In this document: positions 46,092-55,647 of the stretch, one piece after another
Layout: every line of letters starts with the position of its first letter
Position numbering within the stretch: position 1 is the first letter of the stretch
Source: Coriobacteriaceae bacterium AM100-PB1-1D-6A
GTDB taxonomy: Bacteria; Actinomycetota; Coriobacteriia; Coriobacteriales; Coriobacteriaceae
Assembly (NCBI GenBank): GCA_027660625.1
Contig: JAQDNC010000007.1
Coordinates: 67,351 to 131,350, forward strand
DNA length: 64,000 nucleotides
Direction of reading: 5' to 3'
The notes under the pieces: generated by a model
Database searches by the model: none
Seen by the model: the letters and a program-made list of their open reading frames with translations, nothing else
What the model was told of the DNA's origin: nothing
Position numbers and translations under genes: made by a program

Positions 46092-47396
46092 TTAACACCC
46101 CAACGCGCGAACGGGTATCACGTAGATACCGTCCTCGACCTCGCGGGCGTACTCACCCACCCCCACAATCACGGCCATAAACTCCGGTTCGCGTGTGCGT
46201 GAACGAGGATTTCCACAGACCTTCTTGCGAACGCGCTTGAGGCTCTCGACGCCGGCGCTCGCCTTATCTTCACTCACCTTAATCTCAAAGGCGGCCCACC
46301 GTCCGTCGGCTAGCTGCACGATAGCATCGCACTCAAGGCCCGAATCGTCGCGATAATAGCGCACAGGCGTGCTATCCAGCAGGTCGAGCGACCGCGCGTA
46401 GACCGAAAGGTCGCGTATGACCAAATTCTCAAACACCAGACCAAATGTCTGCCAGTCGGCAAGCAACGCCTGCAAGGACATACCTAGCAAGGCGCAAGCA
46501 AGGCTCGGATCTGCCAGATAGCGCTTGGGCTTGACGGTAAAGCGTCGTTTGTCGCGCGCGGCGGGAACCCAACCGGGGACCTCCTCGAGAATGAACATGC
46601 CTTTGAGGGCATCCAGGTACCTACGCACCTTGGTCTCGTCGGCAAACGCTGCGGGTTCCTCCTCGGCACCGAACATATTCATAAGAATCGTTTTATACGT
46701 GGTCGCCTGTCCCAGATTGCGCGCGATCGATGCGGAGACTCGACGAGCAATATCGGGGTCGAGACCGACCGCCGGGAAGCTGCTCGAAAACGCGGTGTTG
46801 AGATATTCGCGGGCGATGAGCTGGGCGTCAGCCGAAACCATATCGATCGCCTCGGGCCATCCGCCGCGGCAGGCGGCTTCGACAAGCCCCGGTGTATCGC
46901 CATTGCACCGGCAGGGCTCAAAACGATGCTCAAACAAGCCCGCCAGGCTCACCTTGCCGTTGGACTCACCTGTCTCGGCAAGCGTCATGGGGTGCATGCG
47001 GACGCGACCGATGCGTCCGGCTCCACTATGCGCGGGCGCCTCCGCCTTTGAGCCAAACGCAGGCGTGGCGGAACCCGTGAGGATATAGGCGCCGCGCGTG
47101 CCCCGGGTGCGGTCAACCTCGTGTCTAACGTAGTCCCAAATTTGGGGAACGCGCTGCCACTCATCGATAATATGCGGACGGTCTCCCAGCAACATCATCG
47201 CCGGGTCGGCACGTGCGAGGTCGAGATTCTCGTCGACATACGAGGCGGACGCCCCGTGCTCAAGCGCGGCCCACGTCTTGCCGCACCACTTGATGCCCGC
47301 AATCTCGACCGCGCCAAAGACACGAAGGTAGCGCTCGATTTGCGCATCCACGATACGTGGGATGTATCCGTCCCGATGTAGCCTCTCGCCTGCCAT
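46092..47396 (-). CDS. AAA_14/DUF4143 ATPase
   Basis: A 434-residue P-loop ATPase of the AAA_14-DUF4143 group. Walker A is the variant G-I-K-W-C-G-K-T near residue 34, Walker B is PHIIDEWQ near 75, and a sensor-like ILTGSATP is near 105. The DUF4143 domain (about 200-400) ends in a PD-(D/E)xK-like fold with LECDAIVQLADGRWAAFEIKVS, where Asp, Glu and Lys are spaced as in restriction-type nucleases. These proteins are common in gut bacteria and often occur in accessory DNA; their function is unknown, although a nuclease-ATPase or toxin-like role has been suggested. The promoter region carries five exactly spaced 12-bp repeats. The gene is alone on its transcript. Confidence 0.85.
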   Translation of the reverse strand: MAGERLHRDGYIPRIVDAQIERYLRVFGAVEIAGIKWCGKTWAALEHGASASYVDENLDLARADPAMMLLGDRPHIIDEWQRVPQIWDYVRHEVDRTRGTRGAYILTGSATPAFGSKAEAPAHSGAGRIGRVRMHPMTLAETGESNGKVSLAGLFEHRFEPCRCNGDTPGLVEAACRGGWPEAIDMVSADAQLIAREYLNTAFSSSFPAVGLDPDIARRVSASIARNLGQATTYKTILMNMFGAEEEPAAFADETKVRRYLDALKGMFILEEVPGWVPAARDKRRFTVKPKRYLADPSLACALLGMSLQALLADWQTFGLVFENLVIRDLSVYARSLDLLDSTPVRYYRDDSGLECDAIVQLADGRWAAFEIKVSEDKASAGVESLKRVRKKVCGNPRSRTREPEFMAVIVGVGEYAREVEDGIYVIPVRALGC

Positions 47397-47455
47397 GAGC
47401 CACCCCCGCAGATTTCCAGGTCCTGCTTTCTGATTCTTCTATTCCACTGTAGCAA

Positions 47456-47559
47456 ATTCGGATTTTCGGGTGGTTGCGATTCGGATTTTCGTGTTCATAT
47501 AATTCGGATTTTCATGTTCTAAGTATTCGGATTTTCTGGTGCTCAAGATTCGGATTTTC
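47456..47559. repeat. Five ATTCGGATTTTC repeats at an exact 23-bp period
   Basis: The copies start at 47456, 47479, 47502, 47525 and 47548. Each 12-bp repeat is identical, and the four 11-bp spacers differ completely in sequence. The array ends just upstream of a minus-strand TACAGT -10-like box (47446-47451) of the DUF4143 gene. The fixed 23-bp period places all copies on nearly the same face of the helix, as for iterons or cooperative operator arrays. It is too short and regular for a CRISPR array. Confidence 0.85.
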
Positions 47560-47592
47560 TGAACCAGCTGGTCAGTGGGCGCCCTCATTGGC

Positions 47593-47629
47593 AAAAAGGC
47601 GGGGAGCACCGATAACGGCACCCCCCGCC
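47593..47629 (-). terminator. Rho-independent terminator of the OYE-type gene
   Basis: Minus strand GGCGGGGGGTGCCG-TTAT-CGGTGCTCCCCGCC is followed by TTTTT, 27 bases after the stop codon. Confidence 0.9.
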
Positions 47630-47655
47630 CACTCAATACGCGATAGCTTTCTTGC

Positions 47656-49686
47656 CTAGAGCTCGTTGGCCGCGTGATATGCCGTGCGAATGGCGCTCGC
47701 AATGTCGGCGGTGCGCTCGCCCGAGCAGTCGCCCACGCAGGTCACGGGCACCGTCACGCCGTCCAGGTCAAACGCGTTGGCCTTGGAGCCTACGGCCATC
47801 ACCACGTAATCGCAGGCGATCTTCACCGGCTCCTCGGCGCCGTCCTCGGTGGTGCGAATGGCCTCCACGCCCTCGTCGGTAATGGCGGTCAGGCGGGTCT
47901 TAACGTGCTGCTCCACGTTGTGCTCTGCGAAGTCGCTCATGATCAGCGGCAGAATGGTCTCGGACTCGCCCGCGGCAATCTTGTCGAGCATCTCGACAAT
48001 CGCCACCTCGCAGCCGTGCTGCAGCAGGTACTCGGCAGTCTCGGTGCCCACCAGGCCGCCGCCGATAACGGCGACGCGGCCCGTAAGCTCCACCTTGCCG
48101 GCCAGCACGTCCCAGCTCGAGACGACCTTCTCCGAGTCGGCACCCGGAACGGGGATGACCACGTCGTGTGCACCCACGGCCACAATCGCGGCGTCGGCGG
48201 CGTTGAGTTCCTCGGCCGTAGCGGCGTGGTTGAGCTCAGCCTTCACGCCCAGGCCGGGCAGGATCTTCTCGTAGTACTCGACCGAGCGCATAATCTCGTC
48301 CTTGCGCGGAGGCGCGGCCGCCAGCACAATCTGGCCGCCCAGATGATCGCTCGCCTCGTAGACAGTCACGTCGTAGCCGCGCTTGGCCGCCACGCGCGCG
48401 GCCTCCAGGCCGGCAATACCGCCGCCCACCACGGCGATCTTCTTGTCGCCCTCGCCCGGCTTGATGGCGACGGTCGCCTCGTCGCCGTTCTCGGCATTAA
48501 GCACGCACGAAATGTACTTGCGGTTTTGAATCGCGTCGACGCAGCCCTTGTTGCAGTTGAGGCACTCGCGGATGGGCTCACCCGTGGCGGCCTTCAGCGC
48601 AATGTCGGGGTCGCACATGAGTGAGCGGCCATAGGCGATGATGTCAGCCGCGCCGTCTTCCAGAATCTTCTCGCCGGCCTCGACCGAGACCACGCGACCG
48701 ACGGTTGCCACCGGCACGGAGACCAGGGCCTTAACGCGCTCGGCCACCGGCAGCGTCCAGTTGTAGGGCATGGCACCCATGGGCGGAATGGTGTCACCCA
48801 TGTTGCCGGTGTGGTTGGCCTGTGCGACCTGGATCATATCGATGCCCGCGCCCTCGAGCAGCTTGGCAAACTCGCAGGCCTCGTCGGGCTGCAGGCCGCC
48901 CTTGCCGCGCGGCGTACCGTCGGGGTTCTCCATGATCACGGGGAGCTTGTACTCCACCATCAGCTCCGGCGCGGCCTCCTTAATGGCGGCGACGACCTCC
49001 AGCGCATAACGGACGCGGTTCTCGAACGAGCCACCATACTCGTCCGTGCGCTTGTTGAGGATGGCGGAGCACAGCGAACCCACCAGACGGTCACCGTGGA
49101 CCTCGATGGCGTCGATCCCGGCCTGCTGTGCGCGAGCGGCCGAGGCGGCGATAGCCTCCTTGATCTGGGTGAGCTGCTCCACGGTGGCCTCGTTCACAAA
49201 GTGCTGCATGTCGTGGTGCAGCTTGGCGTAGGCCTGCTTGCGGATCTCGTTGGACTCGGCCATCTTGGCGGCGAAGGTCTCCTCGTCGCCGGCGGCCTTG
49301 GCCTCCTGCGCGGCCTTGGCGGCGGTCATGGAACCCATGACCATACGGCCGACGCCGGGCACGTCGTACTCGGGGTGGAACAGCTGCAGCGCGACCTTGG
49401 CACCGTGCTTGTGGACGGCGTCGGCCAGCGCCTTAAACGTGGGGATCTGGGCGTCGGTCGCCAGCTTGGGCGTGGGGCTCGCGGTCATGACGGGAGCGAC
49501 GTCGCCGATGACGATGTAGCTCACGCCGCCACGGGCCAGGCGCTCGTAAAAGGCCAGGCTGCGCTCGCCAATGGAGCCGTCGCGCTCCTCGTAGCCGGTG
49601 GTCAGCGGCGGGAACATGATGCGGTTCTTGAGCTCAAGGGGGCCAACCGTAATGGGCTGAAGCAGCTTAGTGGCAGGTGCAGTCAT
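47656..49686 (-). CDS. OYE-type NADH:flavin oxidoreductase with FAD domain (2-enoate reductase-like)
   Basis: A 676-residue enzyme of the 2,4-dienoyl-CoA/2-enoate reductase type. An N-terminal FMN-binding TIM barrel (about residues 5-365) is followed by a [4Fe-4S] motif C-L-N-C-N-K-G-C with a fourth Cys near YISC (about 370-390) and a C-terminal FAD/NAD(P) module. The module has two Rossmann motifs, VVGGGIAGLEAAR (about 412) and VIGGGLVGTETAE (about 535). Members reduce activated C=C bonds of enoates, dienoyl-CoAs or steroid-like substrates, including BaiCD/BaiH in bile-acid dehydroxylation. The substrate here is unknown and there are no bai-like neighbours. Start 49686 is chosen for the GAGAGGA spacing. 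It is monocistronic with a strong terminator. Confidence 0.9.
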   Translation of the reverse strand: MTAPATKLLQPITVGPLELKNRIMFPPLTTGYEERDGSIGERSLAFYERLARGGVSYIVIGDVAPVMTASPTPKLATDAQIPTFKALADAVHKHGAKVALQLFHPEYDVPGVGRMVMGSMTAAKAAQEAKAAGDEETFAAKMAESNEIRKQAYAKLHHDMQHFVNEATVEQLTQIKEAIAASAARAQQAGIDAIEVHGDRLVGSLCSAILNKRTDEYGGSFENRVRYALEVVAAIKEAAPELMVEYKLPVIMENPDGTPRGKGGLQPDEACEFAKLLEGAGIDMIQVAQANHTGNMGDTIPPMGAMPYNWTLPVAERVKALVSVPVATVGRVVSVEAGEKILEDGAADIIAYGRSLMCDPDIALKAATGEPIRECLNCNKGCVDAIQNRKYISCVLNAENGDEATVAIKPGEGDKKIAVVGGGIAGLEAARVAAKRGYDVTVYEASDHLGGQIVLAAAPPRKDEIMRSVEYYEKILPGLGVKAELNHAATAEELNAADAAIVAVGAHDVVIPVPGADSEKVVSSWDVLAGKVELTGRVAVIGGGLVGTETAEYLLQHGCEVAIVEMLDKIAAGESETILPLIMSDFAEHNVEQHVKTRLTAITDEGVEAIRTTEDGAEEPVKIACDYVVMAVGSKANAFDLDGVTVPVTCVGDCSGERTADIASAIRTAYHAANEL

Positions 49687-49827
49687 GGACATTCCTCTCT
49701 TGTAGGCGCGGCGGCGATGGTGCCGCGTAGTTGTCTAGAGGATATGGCATGGGGGCACAGCAGCACAACGAAAATCGGCGGATAGCAAGTAGCGGCAGGT
49801 AGATGGGGTGGGGCGGCCCGTCGGCTT

Positions 49828-49953
49828 GTCTCAATCTGTAACAGTAACTCGGAAAAAACGGGTCTTACTGTTACAGATCGAGACAAACCAAACTTACCCG
49901 TCAGAAAATCTCAATCTGTAACAGTAACTCGGCAAAATCTGTAACAGTTAGCC
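49828..49953. repeat. TCTGTAACAG repeat cluster (glycosidase 3' side)
   Basis: GTCTCAATCTGTAACAGTAA (49828) faces TTACTGTTACAGATCGAGAC (49865) as a 20-bp stem with one mismatch. Two further direct copies of the AATCTGTAACAG motif follow. The same family occurs at 55931-56503, on the other side of the glycosidase gene. Bases 49687-49827 show nothing else of note. Confidence 0.75.
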
Positions 49954-49966
49954 GCCCAAAACGTAC

Positions 49967-50002
49967 CAAAAACGGGCGCGACACTCACGTACCGCGCCCG
50001 TT
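49967..50002 (-). terminator. Rho-independent terminator of the glycosidase gene
   Basis: Minus strand AACGGGCGCG pairs with CGCGCCCGTT around a 12-base loop and is followed by TTTTGG. Confidence 0.75.
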
Positions 50003-50040
50003 CGCTAGCACAAGTCCCTTCCAGAACTTATTGTTGACGC

Positions 50041-53000
50041 TTAGCGCTCGCTTCTGCGCTTAAGCAGACGAGAAGCCGCGATGGCCGCAGCACCAACGCA
50101 AAAGGCAAGACCCGCGAAGAACATGGAGCTGTCACCCGTACCGGGAAGATCGGCCTTGGTGCCCTTCTTGTCACCCTTGTTCTGGGAACCCGTGCTGTCC
50201 TTGTCTGTAGAAGCGCCACCGGAGCCGGAGCCGCCCTCGCTACCGGAGCCGGAGCCGCCGGACTGCTGCTTATTCCACTTGGCGTAGAGCGTAGTGTCAG
50301 CATTCACGGCAGCATCGAAATCAAACGCATACTCACCGTCCTTGTCAGTGCACCACCCAGCGAAGTCATAACCTTCTCGCGTGGGGTCAGCAGGCTTGGC
50401 CAATTTGCCGCCCTCGTTAAGCTCGACCGTAGACTTGTTCCCGCAACCGTCGTCAAACGTCACGGTTACCTTCTTTACAGGAGCCTTGGCAACCAAAGCG
50501 TCAAGCGCTGCCTTGAGAGAGTCAGTAGCATCCTTGACCTCGCCGTACGTCACATCCTGCCCGGCATTGATACGGTCGATGACGTCATGTGCGCGCTTCA
50601 AGGGATCGGTAAGACCCTCCACCGACTCATACGAATCGGCATTCTTCTGAGCGGTCTCTGCGCGAGCGATCAGAGAGAGCAGTCCGTTCTCACCGTTCAG
50701 GCCATACGGATCGTTTTGCTTGGTGACTCCGAAAACCTGAAGCTCGACCACATGGTTTTCCTTCGAGACGCCCGTGCCCTTGACACCGGAGGCATACAGA
50801 CGCACATAGCGTGCTGTCGTCGCTGCCGTAGAACCGGAGGCGTCGAAGAGCTGCTTGCCCTCAGCTGTCTCGGCATACAGGCTGTCCTTCGGATCCTCGC
50901 CCAGGCCAAACACATCGCTATCGCCCGAATAGTAGAGCACCTGAGCGTCCGAGAAATCAGACTTGCTTGCAACCACGAGCGCAGTCGCCTTATAGGTGCG
51001 CGAGTCCGCCCAATAGCGCCATAGGTTCACGCCGGTAATCTCGTAATCGGAGCCGAGGTCGACCTGCATGTACGAGCCCGCTTCCTTACCATCGTTGCCA
51101 AAGATACAATAGCCGTTAGTGTCCGCATTGTTGCCATCAGTCGCAACGGTCAGGGCACGAGAAGCGTCGGAATTCGTCACCGGAGTCGTGGTGTCACCGT
51201 CGACCCAAGCAGCCGTCGGCACCTTGCCCAGGGCAAGGTTCACGGTTTTGTTTGCAGGAACAAGCTTGAGGTAACCCGCGTAAAGGTTGTCGTATGCGGT
51301 CTTTTTGGCAGCAGCGTCACCCTTCAGCGCCGCCTTCGCCTGATCGATCAGGTTATCCATATCGGCGTTTGCCCAGGACGCATCGCTTACCTGGTCCTTC
51401 TTCGCCTCAACGGTCTCGATCAACTCCGCCAGTGCAGAAGTGGGAACCTCGTCGTAACCAAGAGCATGATCATAGACGGCAAGCGAAGACTGCTTCGCGC
51501 CGCCGCCTGCCGTGATCGCACCGGTGCTCACAGCGTGGTCGGCGTTATTTTCACCCAGGTAGGCGCTGCCGGCAAGCTCACCATCAACGTAGATCTTAAG
51601 CATGCCGTTATTCTCACGGACGCCCGCGACTGTAACACTGCCGCCCGCGACCGTCACATCGGAGGTAGCGGTCGTACCGTTAACGGTAAACCATGCCTTG
51701 CCGTCGTTGTCGATACCGAGCTTCCATTCATCGCCCTGAGAAAGGAGCACCGTCGAAGCTGCAGCATCAGAAACGTTTGTGGCAACGGTGAAACCGTTCT
51801 TGCCTTCAACGCTATTCTCGGCATCCGAGAGCTCGCCACCAGCTGAGGTGGCAGCAGAGGCAATGACCCCATCCTTGTGATAAATACCCGAGACACTTCC
51901 CTCAAGGCTGTTGCCACAAGCATCCTGGCCCTGAGCAGCCGCGACCTCGATCTTGCTGCCGTTCTTCACACCGTTTTTCAGCTTGATGTCGAACGTGCGC
52001 ATGTCGGCGGATGCCTCGACGCTCTCGCACTCAACCTGTTTGCCGTCGACCGTTACGGTGAACTGTGCATTGGTCACGTGCTTGCTTGCCTGAACGCGAA
52101 GGCTCTTTACGCCCTTAACATACATGGTGTCAAGCTTTGGAGCCTCGGTATCGCCCTTCTGGCTCAGATTCCAAATCTGGGTCTCGCCGGGCTTAAGCGT
52201 CACGGTAGCCGTATCACCCTGAGCATAGCTGTCCTTCGAAGCACCGAGCGCGCTTCCGTCCGAGGTGTAGGATTCAACGATCGAGCGCTTAAAGGTGCCA
52301 GCATGCGAGGCGCCCACACCGGCATCGAGCTTGAAGGTAATGGTCTTCTCGCTAGCCGACGGGTTGCGCATCGAAATGATGCCCTCGTCGCCCTTGCTGT
52401 TGAAGCAGGCAAAACCGTAGGCATCCTGCGTTCCCGCGCCGCTGATACCGCCGAGCTTAACGCCCGAAGCAGGGACGCCGCCAATCATCTTAGCGTTCTG
52501 AAGCTTGTCGAAGCTCGTTTCGGCCCACTCGAGGAAGTCGGCGTTCACCAGATATTTCTCGTCATCTAACAGGCTGTCGGAGTAATAGAGCTCCCAGAAC
52601 GACGTACCGCGCGTTGCCATCATGTACAGATAGTTGCGGAACTGGGCGCCGTTCATGGAGTTGGCACTGATGCCCGTACCCTCTTTGCCGTAAATCGGGT
52701 CGTGGTTGTAGAGGTTGGACAGCGGGAACTGGAAATCGTGGTTCTTGACGAAGTCATAGTAGGCTCCGTCTCGATAGCTCAGCATGTTGTCCATCTTGTT
52801 GTTAAGCGTGGAGTTGGAAACCTCGCCGCGGTCATGCGTGCACTGAATCCACACCGAGTTGGACCACTGCAAGAACCAAGGGCTCGGGTTCACATAGCAG
52901 GTAAGAGAGACCCACAGGTTATCAATACCAAGATCGTCTGCCTTGTCCCACACGTTCTCAAACAGGACAATCCACTTTTCCCACAAGTCGGTAGCGTGAT

Positions 53001-55455
53001 AGAAACCGTTCGGGCCACCGTACATGTGATGGTGATTCTCGTCGTAGCCTACAACGCCCTCGCCCTGAGAGAATGCGTTGTACTGCGCGTTGTCAGCATA
53101 GCCATCCCATTTCCAGTAGTTGACGCCGTAATCAGCCATCCACTGCAAGGCAAGATTCTGGAAATTGTCAACGTAACGCTGGTCAGCAACATCAATCGAG
53201 CCACCAGCGGCCGAACCGTTACCCGCCTTGGAAATAATATCTGCAAGTTGACCATAGAAGTTGTAACCGCCGCGCGGGCCAACCCAGACGCCGAAGTTCG
53301 ATCCGAGTTTCTCCACAAGCGATGAAGACGTCGTGAGCTTATTGGGGAACTTAGAGTTAAACGTCCAAAACCCGTCGGTGTTTTTACCCGTGCCAGAACG
53401 GCCCGGGTCAACCGACGCCTCGGTGTTGTTGTAGTTGTTCCAGCCGTCGTCAACGACATAGGAGTCGAGCGGACGAACGCCCGTGGAGGAAAGGTTCTTG
53501 TCCACCGCCTTGAACGAATCGAGAATGTTATTCTCGTCGATGAGCATCATATTGTCGAACCAAGAGTTGTACTGAATGCGGAACTCGCTCGGCTTTGAGA
53601 TGCCCTTGATATAGCTGTAGAAGTCGGTACGAACCACGTCGTTGTTCGAGCCGTCGGAGTGGGTGGCACCCACAACAGTCTGCCACGAAACGTACTTGCC
53701 GTCCGAGGTGAGCTGCCCATCGCGCTCAAAATCGGTGAAATTCTTGCCAGTCCAATAGCGCATACGGCCCAAGTCATCGACAATCTGAGTGTCGGTTTCA
53801 GGGAACTCCGAACCCAAGAATAAGCCGTTGACATAAATGGGCTGGCCCAGGTTGGCGCGCGCCTCGGTCATCTCGACAACCCCACCTTTACCCGTGGGGA
53901 TAGTCCAGGTGTAGCTCGCATCCTTGACGTTGAGGTGTTCGCCATCGATGTAGTTGAAACGGATGTCCTTATCCTCGGAATTGACCTCAAGGAACTTACG
54001 CATAAAGTGATCGTCATCGTACATGACGACCTTCTCAGTCACCGTCGCAAGACCGTTACCAAACTGCACCGGCTTGAAGGTGAACGTCAACATCTTGCCA
54101 GATTTCTCGACGTCGTTAATCGTCGCGGTGGTATCGCTAACCTGCACCGGTCCGTCCAACTCAAGATTGCTCGTCTTGAGTTGCGGTTTGCCCGAAGCGT
54201 TCTCGAACGTGTCGAACTTCTCTTGATACAAATCGAGCTCGGCACCAGAAGCAAAACTGCCTCCCTGAGCCTCGAGCACCCGGATGCCTACATAACGGCC
54301 GGTCTGAACCTTATCGAGCCCAAAGTAGGTCATCTTGCAGGTTCCGTCGTCGTTATAGGAAGAGCTCAAGTCGACCGAGAACGTCCCTTTCTTGTTCGAA
54401 TCATCGAACAAGCCGTCCTTGCTATCCGAGACATACACCGCGAACTTCTTAAAGGTGCCGTTGGCACCCTTGACATTGCGGCCCGCGTAGCCAACCGTCT
54501 GGAAGGAACTCTTCGCTCCCTCACCGCGGTCAATCGTCAAATCGACAGGCAGCTTCTTCGTATCGCCCTCACCCGCGCCGTAGCGAGAGTGATAGTAGGT
54601 GGTGAAGTCGCCATCGACCAGCGCTTCGTAACCGCCGCCCTCGTTGGTGGCAACGGACGTGCCCGTCACGGTCCAGCCCTTAGATCCGTGCACGACGGAG
54701 TTGTCCGAGGCGTCAAGCACATCGAGCTCCGCCACGTTCATGTACTTGTTCTCGTTGGAGGGCTGCCAATGATAGGTCGTGAGACCGGTCAGGCGGACCG
54801 CCTTACCCTGCACGGCAGCGAACTTAATGACCGTGGTGCCCGTGTCGTTCATGGTGCCGTTCTCTACGAGCGTCGCCCATGTGCCATCGGCCATCTGGTA
54901 CTCGAGCTTGTAAGTCTTAACGCGACCCGTGCAGTTATAGCCCACCGATTCATGATGGCGCGGCGTATAGCTAACGCTTGCAATGGTCTTAGTACCGCCA
55001 AAATCCACAATGAGGTTTGCTGTTCCTGCGGCCTCCGAAGAAGACGCCCAATAAGTGCCAGCATCCCCATCGATGGCCTTCGACGCCAAAGCGGCCTCGC
55101 TCGTGTCAACGGAGGAGCCCGCAACTGTCACGGCCGTGGGCCTGACGCTCGTGAGAGCACCGGCCGGCTCAAGTCGCGTGGCCTCGGCAAGCGATTGAAT
55201 AACAAATTCCTCGGACCCCGACCCGGGAACGAGAGTGGTAGAGGCGAGCTTGTTGTTGATTTCGACAGTCTTGAGCTTACCGGCAGCGGTGCTGAACGTT
55301 CTCGAAATCGCATTGTTGCCAATGGTCACGTTGCCGTTCGATTCATTCACCACCACGTTGCCATAGCCGGCCGCAAGAGCGGCGGGCGGGGCCGACAACC
55401 CCAGAAAGCCCGCCACTGCAAACACGGCAGCCACAAGATAGCGTTTTTTGAGCAT
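50041..55455 (-). CDS. LPXTG-anchored multidomain glycosidase, GH36-like (clan GH-D)
   Basis: This 1,804-residue wall-anchored enzyme has a signal peptide (1-33), two F5/8-type CBM32-like domains (about 110-410), a beta domain, a TIM barrel (about 615-985), a LamG-like domain (about 1200-1380), FIVAR-like helices, a third F5/8 domain (about 1450-1610), a Flg_new repeat (about 1690-1750) and a sorting signal LPGTGD at 1770 with hydrophobic helix and RRSER tail. In the barrel, VVDDGW near 667 and YWKWDG near 783 match GH36/GH27 enzymes, whose nucleophile is the Asp of the KxD motif. The candidate acid/base lies near 865-875. The likely activity is alpha-galactosidase or alpha-N-acetylgalactosaminidase on mucin or blood-group glycans; substrate is inferred. 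The ATG at 55455 follows AAGGGGA. A C14 tract lies 144 bases upstream. Confidence 0.88.
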   Translation of the reverse strand: MLKKRYLVAAVFAVAGFLGLSAPPAALAAGYGNVVVNESNGNVTIGNNAISRTFSTAAGKLKTVEINNKLASTTLVPGSGSEEFVIQSLAEATRLEPAGALTSVRPTAVTVAGSSVDTSEAALASKAIDGDAGTYWASSSEAAGTANLIVDFGGTKTIASVSYTPRHHESVGYNCTGRVKTYKLEYQMADGTWATLVENGTMNDTGTTVIKFAAVQGKAVRLTGLTTYHWQPSNENKYMNVAELDVLDASDNSVVHGSKGWTVTGTSVATNEGGGYEALVDGDFTTYYHSRYGAGEGDTKKLPVDLTIDRGEGAKSSFQTVGYAGRNVKGANGTFKKFAVYVSDSKDGLFDDSNKKGTFSVDLSSSYNDDGTCKMTYFGLDKVQTGRYVGIRVLEAQGGSFASGAELDLYQEKFDTFENASGKPQLKTSNLELDGPVQVSDTTATINDVEKSGKMLTFTFKPVQFGNGLATVTEKVVMYDDDHFMRKFLEVNSEDKDIRFNYIDGEHLNVKDASYTWTIPTGKGGVVEMTEARANLGQPIYVNGLFLGSEFPETDTQIVDDLGRMRYWTGKNFTDFERDGQLTSDGKYVSWQTVVGATHSDGSNNDVVRTDFYSYIKGISKPSEFRIQYNSWFDNMMLIDENNILDSFKAVDKNLSSTGVRPLDSYVVDDGWNNYNNTEASVDPGRSGTGKNTDGFWTFNSKFPNKLTTSSSLVEKLGSNFGVWVGPRGGYNFYGQLADIISKAGNGSAAGGSIDVADQRYVDNFQNLALQWMADYGVNYWKWDGYADNAQYNAFSQGEGVVGYDENHHHMYGGPNGFYHATDLWEKWIVLFENVWDKADDLGIDNLWVSLTCYVNPSPWFLQWSNSVWIQCTHDRGEVSNSTLNNKMDNMLSYRDGAYYDFVKNHDFQFPLSNLYNHDPIYGKEGTGISANSMNGAQFRNYLYMMATRGTSFWELYYSDSLLDDEKYLVNADFLEWAETSFDKLQNAKMIGGVPASGVKLGGISGAGTQDAYGFACFNSKGDEGIISMRNPSASEKTITFKLDAGVGASHAGTFKRSIVESYTSDGSALGASKDSYAQGDTATVTLKPGETQIWNLSQKGDTEAPKLDTMYVKGVKSLRVQASKHVTNAQFTVTVDGKQVECESVEASADMRTFDIKLKNGVKNGSKIEVAAAQGQDACGNSLEGSVSGIYHKDGVIASAATSAGGELSDAENSVEGKNGFTVATNVSDAAASTVLLSQGDEWKLGIDNDGKAWFTVNGTTATSDVTVAGGSVTVAGVRENNGMLKIYVDGELAGSAYLGENNADHAVSTGAITAGGGAKQSSLAVYDHALGYDEVPTSALAELIETVEAKKDQVSDASWANADMDNLIDQAKAALKGDAAAKKTAYDNLYAGYLKLVPANKTVNLALGKVPTAAWVDGDTTTPVTNSDASRALTVATDGNNADTNGYCIFGNDGKEAGSYMQVDLGSDYEITGVNLWRYWADSRTYKATALVVASKSDFSDAQVLYYSGDSDVFGLGEDPKDSLYAETAEGKQLFDASGSTAATTARYVRLYASGVKGTGVSKENHVVELQVFGVTKQNDPYGLNGENGLLSLIARAETAQKNADSYESVEGLTDPLKRAHDVIDRINAGQDVTYGEVKDATDSLKAALDALVAKAPVKKVTVTFDDGCGNKSTVELNEGGKLAKPADPTREGYDFAGWCTDKDGEYAFDFDAAVNADTTLYAKWNKQQSGGSGSGSEGGSGSGGASTDKDSTGSQNKGDKKGTKADLPGTGDSSMFFAGLAFCVGAAAIAASRLLKRRSER

Positions 55456-55520
55456 GTGCTCCCCTTTCATTTAATCCGTGCGACGCCCCATAGTTCTCAG
55501 GCGCAACCTACCGACGCAGT

Positions 55521-55534
55521 ATGAGTAATCTCAT
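55521..55534. promoter_or_regulatory. Palindrome ATGAGTAATCTCAT in the glycosidase leader
   Basis: Five-base arms around TAAT, 66 bases upstream of the glycosidase ATG. It is an operator-like position, but no matching second site was found. Confidence 0.3.
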
Positions 55535-55598
55535 TCATGATAAAGAAGCTGTTTAACACGGTTTGTAGCGGGCCAGCTAAATCGGCGAATGGTAGGTT

Positions 55599-55612
55599 CC
55601 CCCCCCCCCCCC
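55599..55612. repeat. C14 homopolymer tract upstream of the glycosidase gene
   Basis: Fourteen consecutive C (G on the coding strand) lie 144 bases before the ATG. A minus-strand TACCAT (55589-55594) sits 4 bases downstream of the tract, so the tract could form part of a -35/-10 spacer. Tracts of this length are prone to slipped-strand mispairing. It could also be a sequencing length error. Confidence 0.75.
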
Positions 55613-55647
55613 AAATGGCATTCGTTATTCGTCTCATCTTTTTTTAC

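Noticed and set aside
47456..47559. CRISPR array
   Set aside because: The repeats are only 12 bp and the spacers 11 bp, with no cas genes nearby. The geometry is that of a binding-site array.
47656..49686. Bile-acid 7-dehydroxylation enzyme (BaiCD/BaiH)
   Set aside because: It shares the general OYE-FeS-FAD layout, but no other bai-type gene is adjacent and many unrelated enoate reductases share it.
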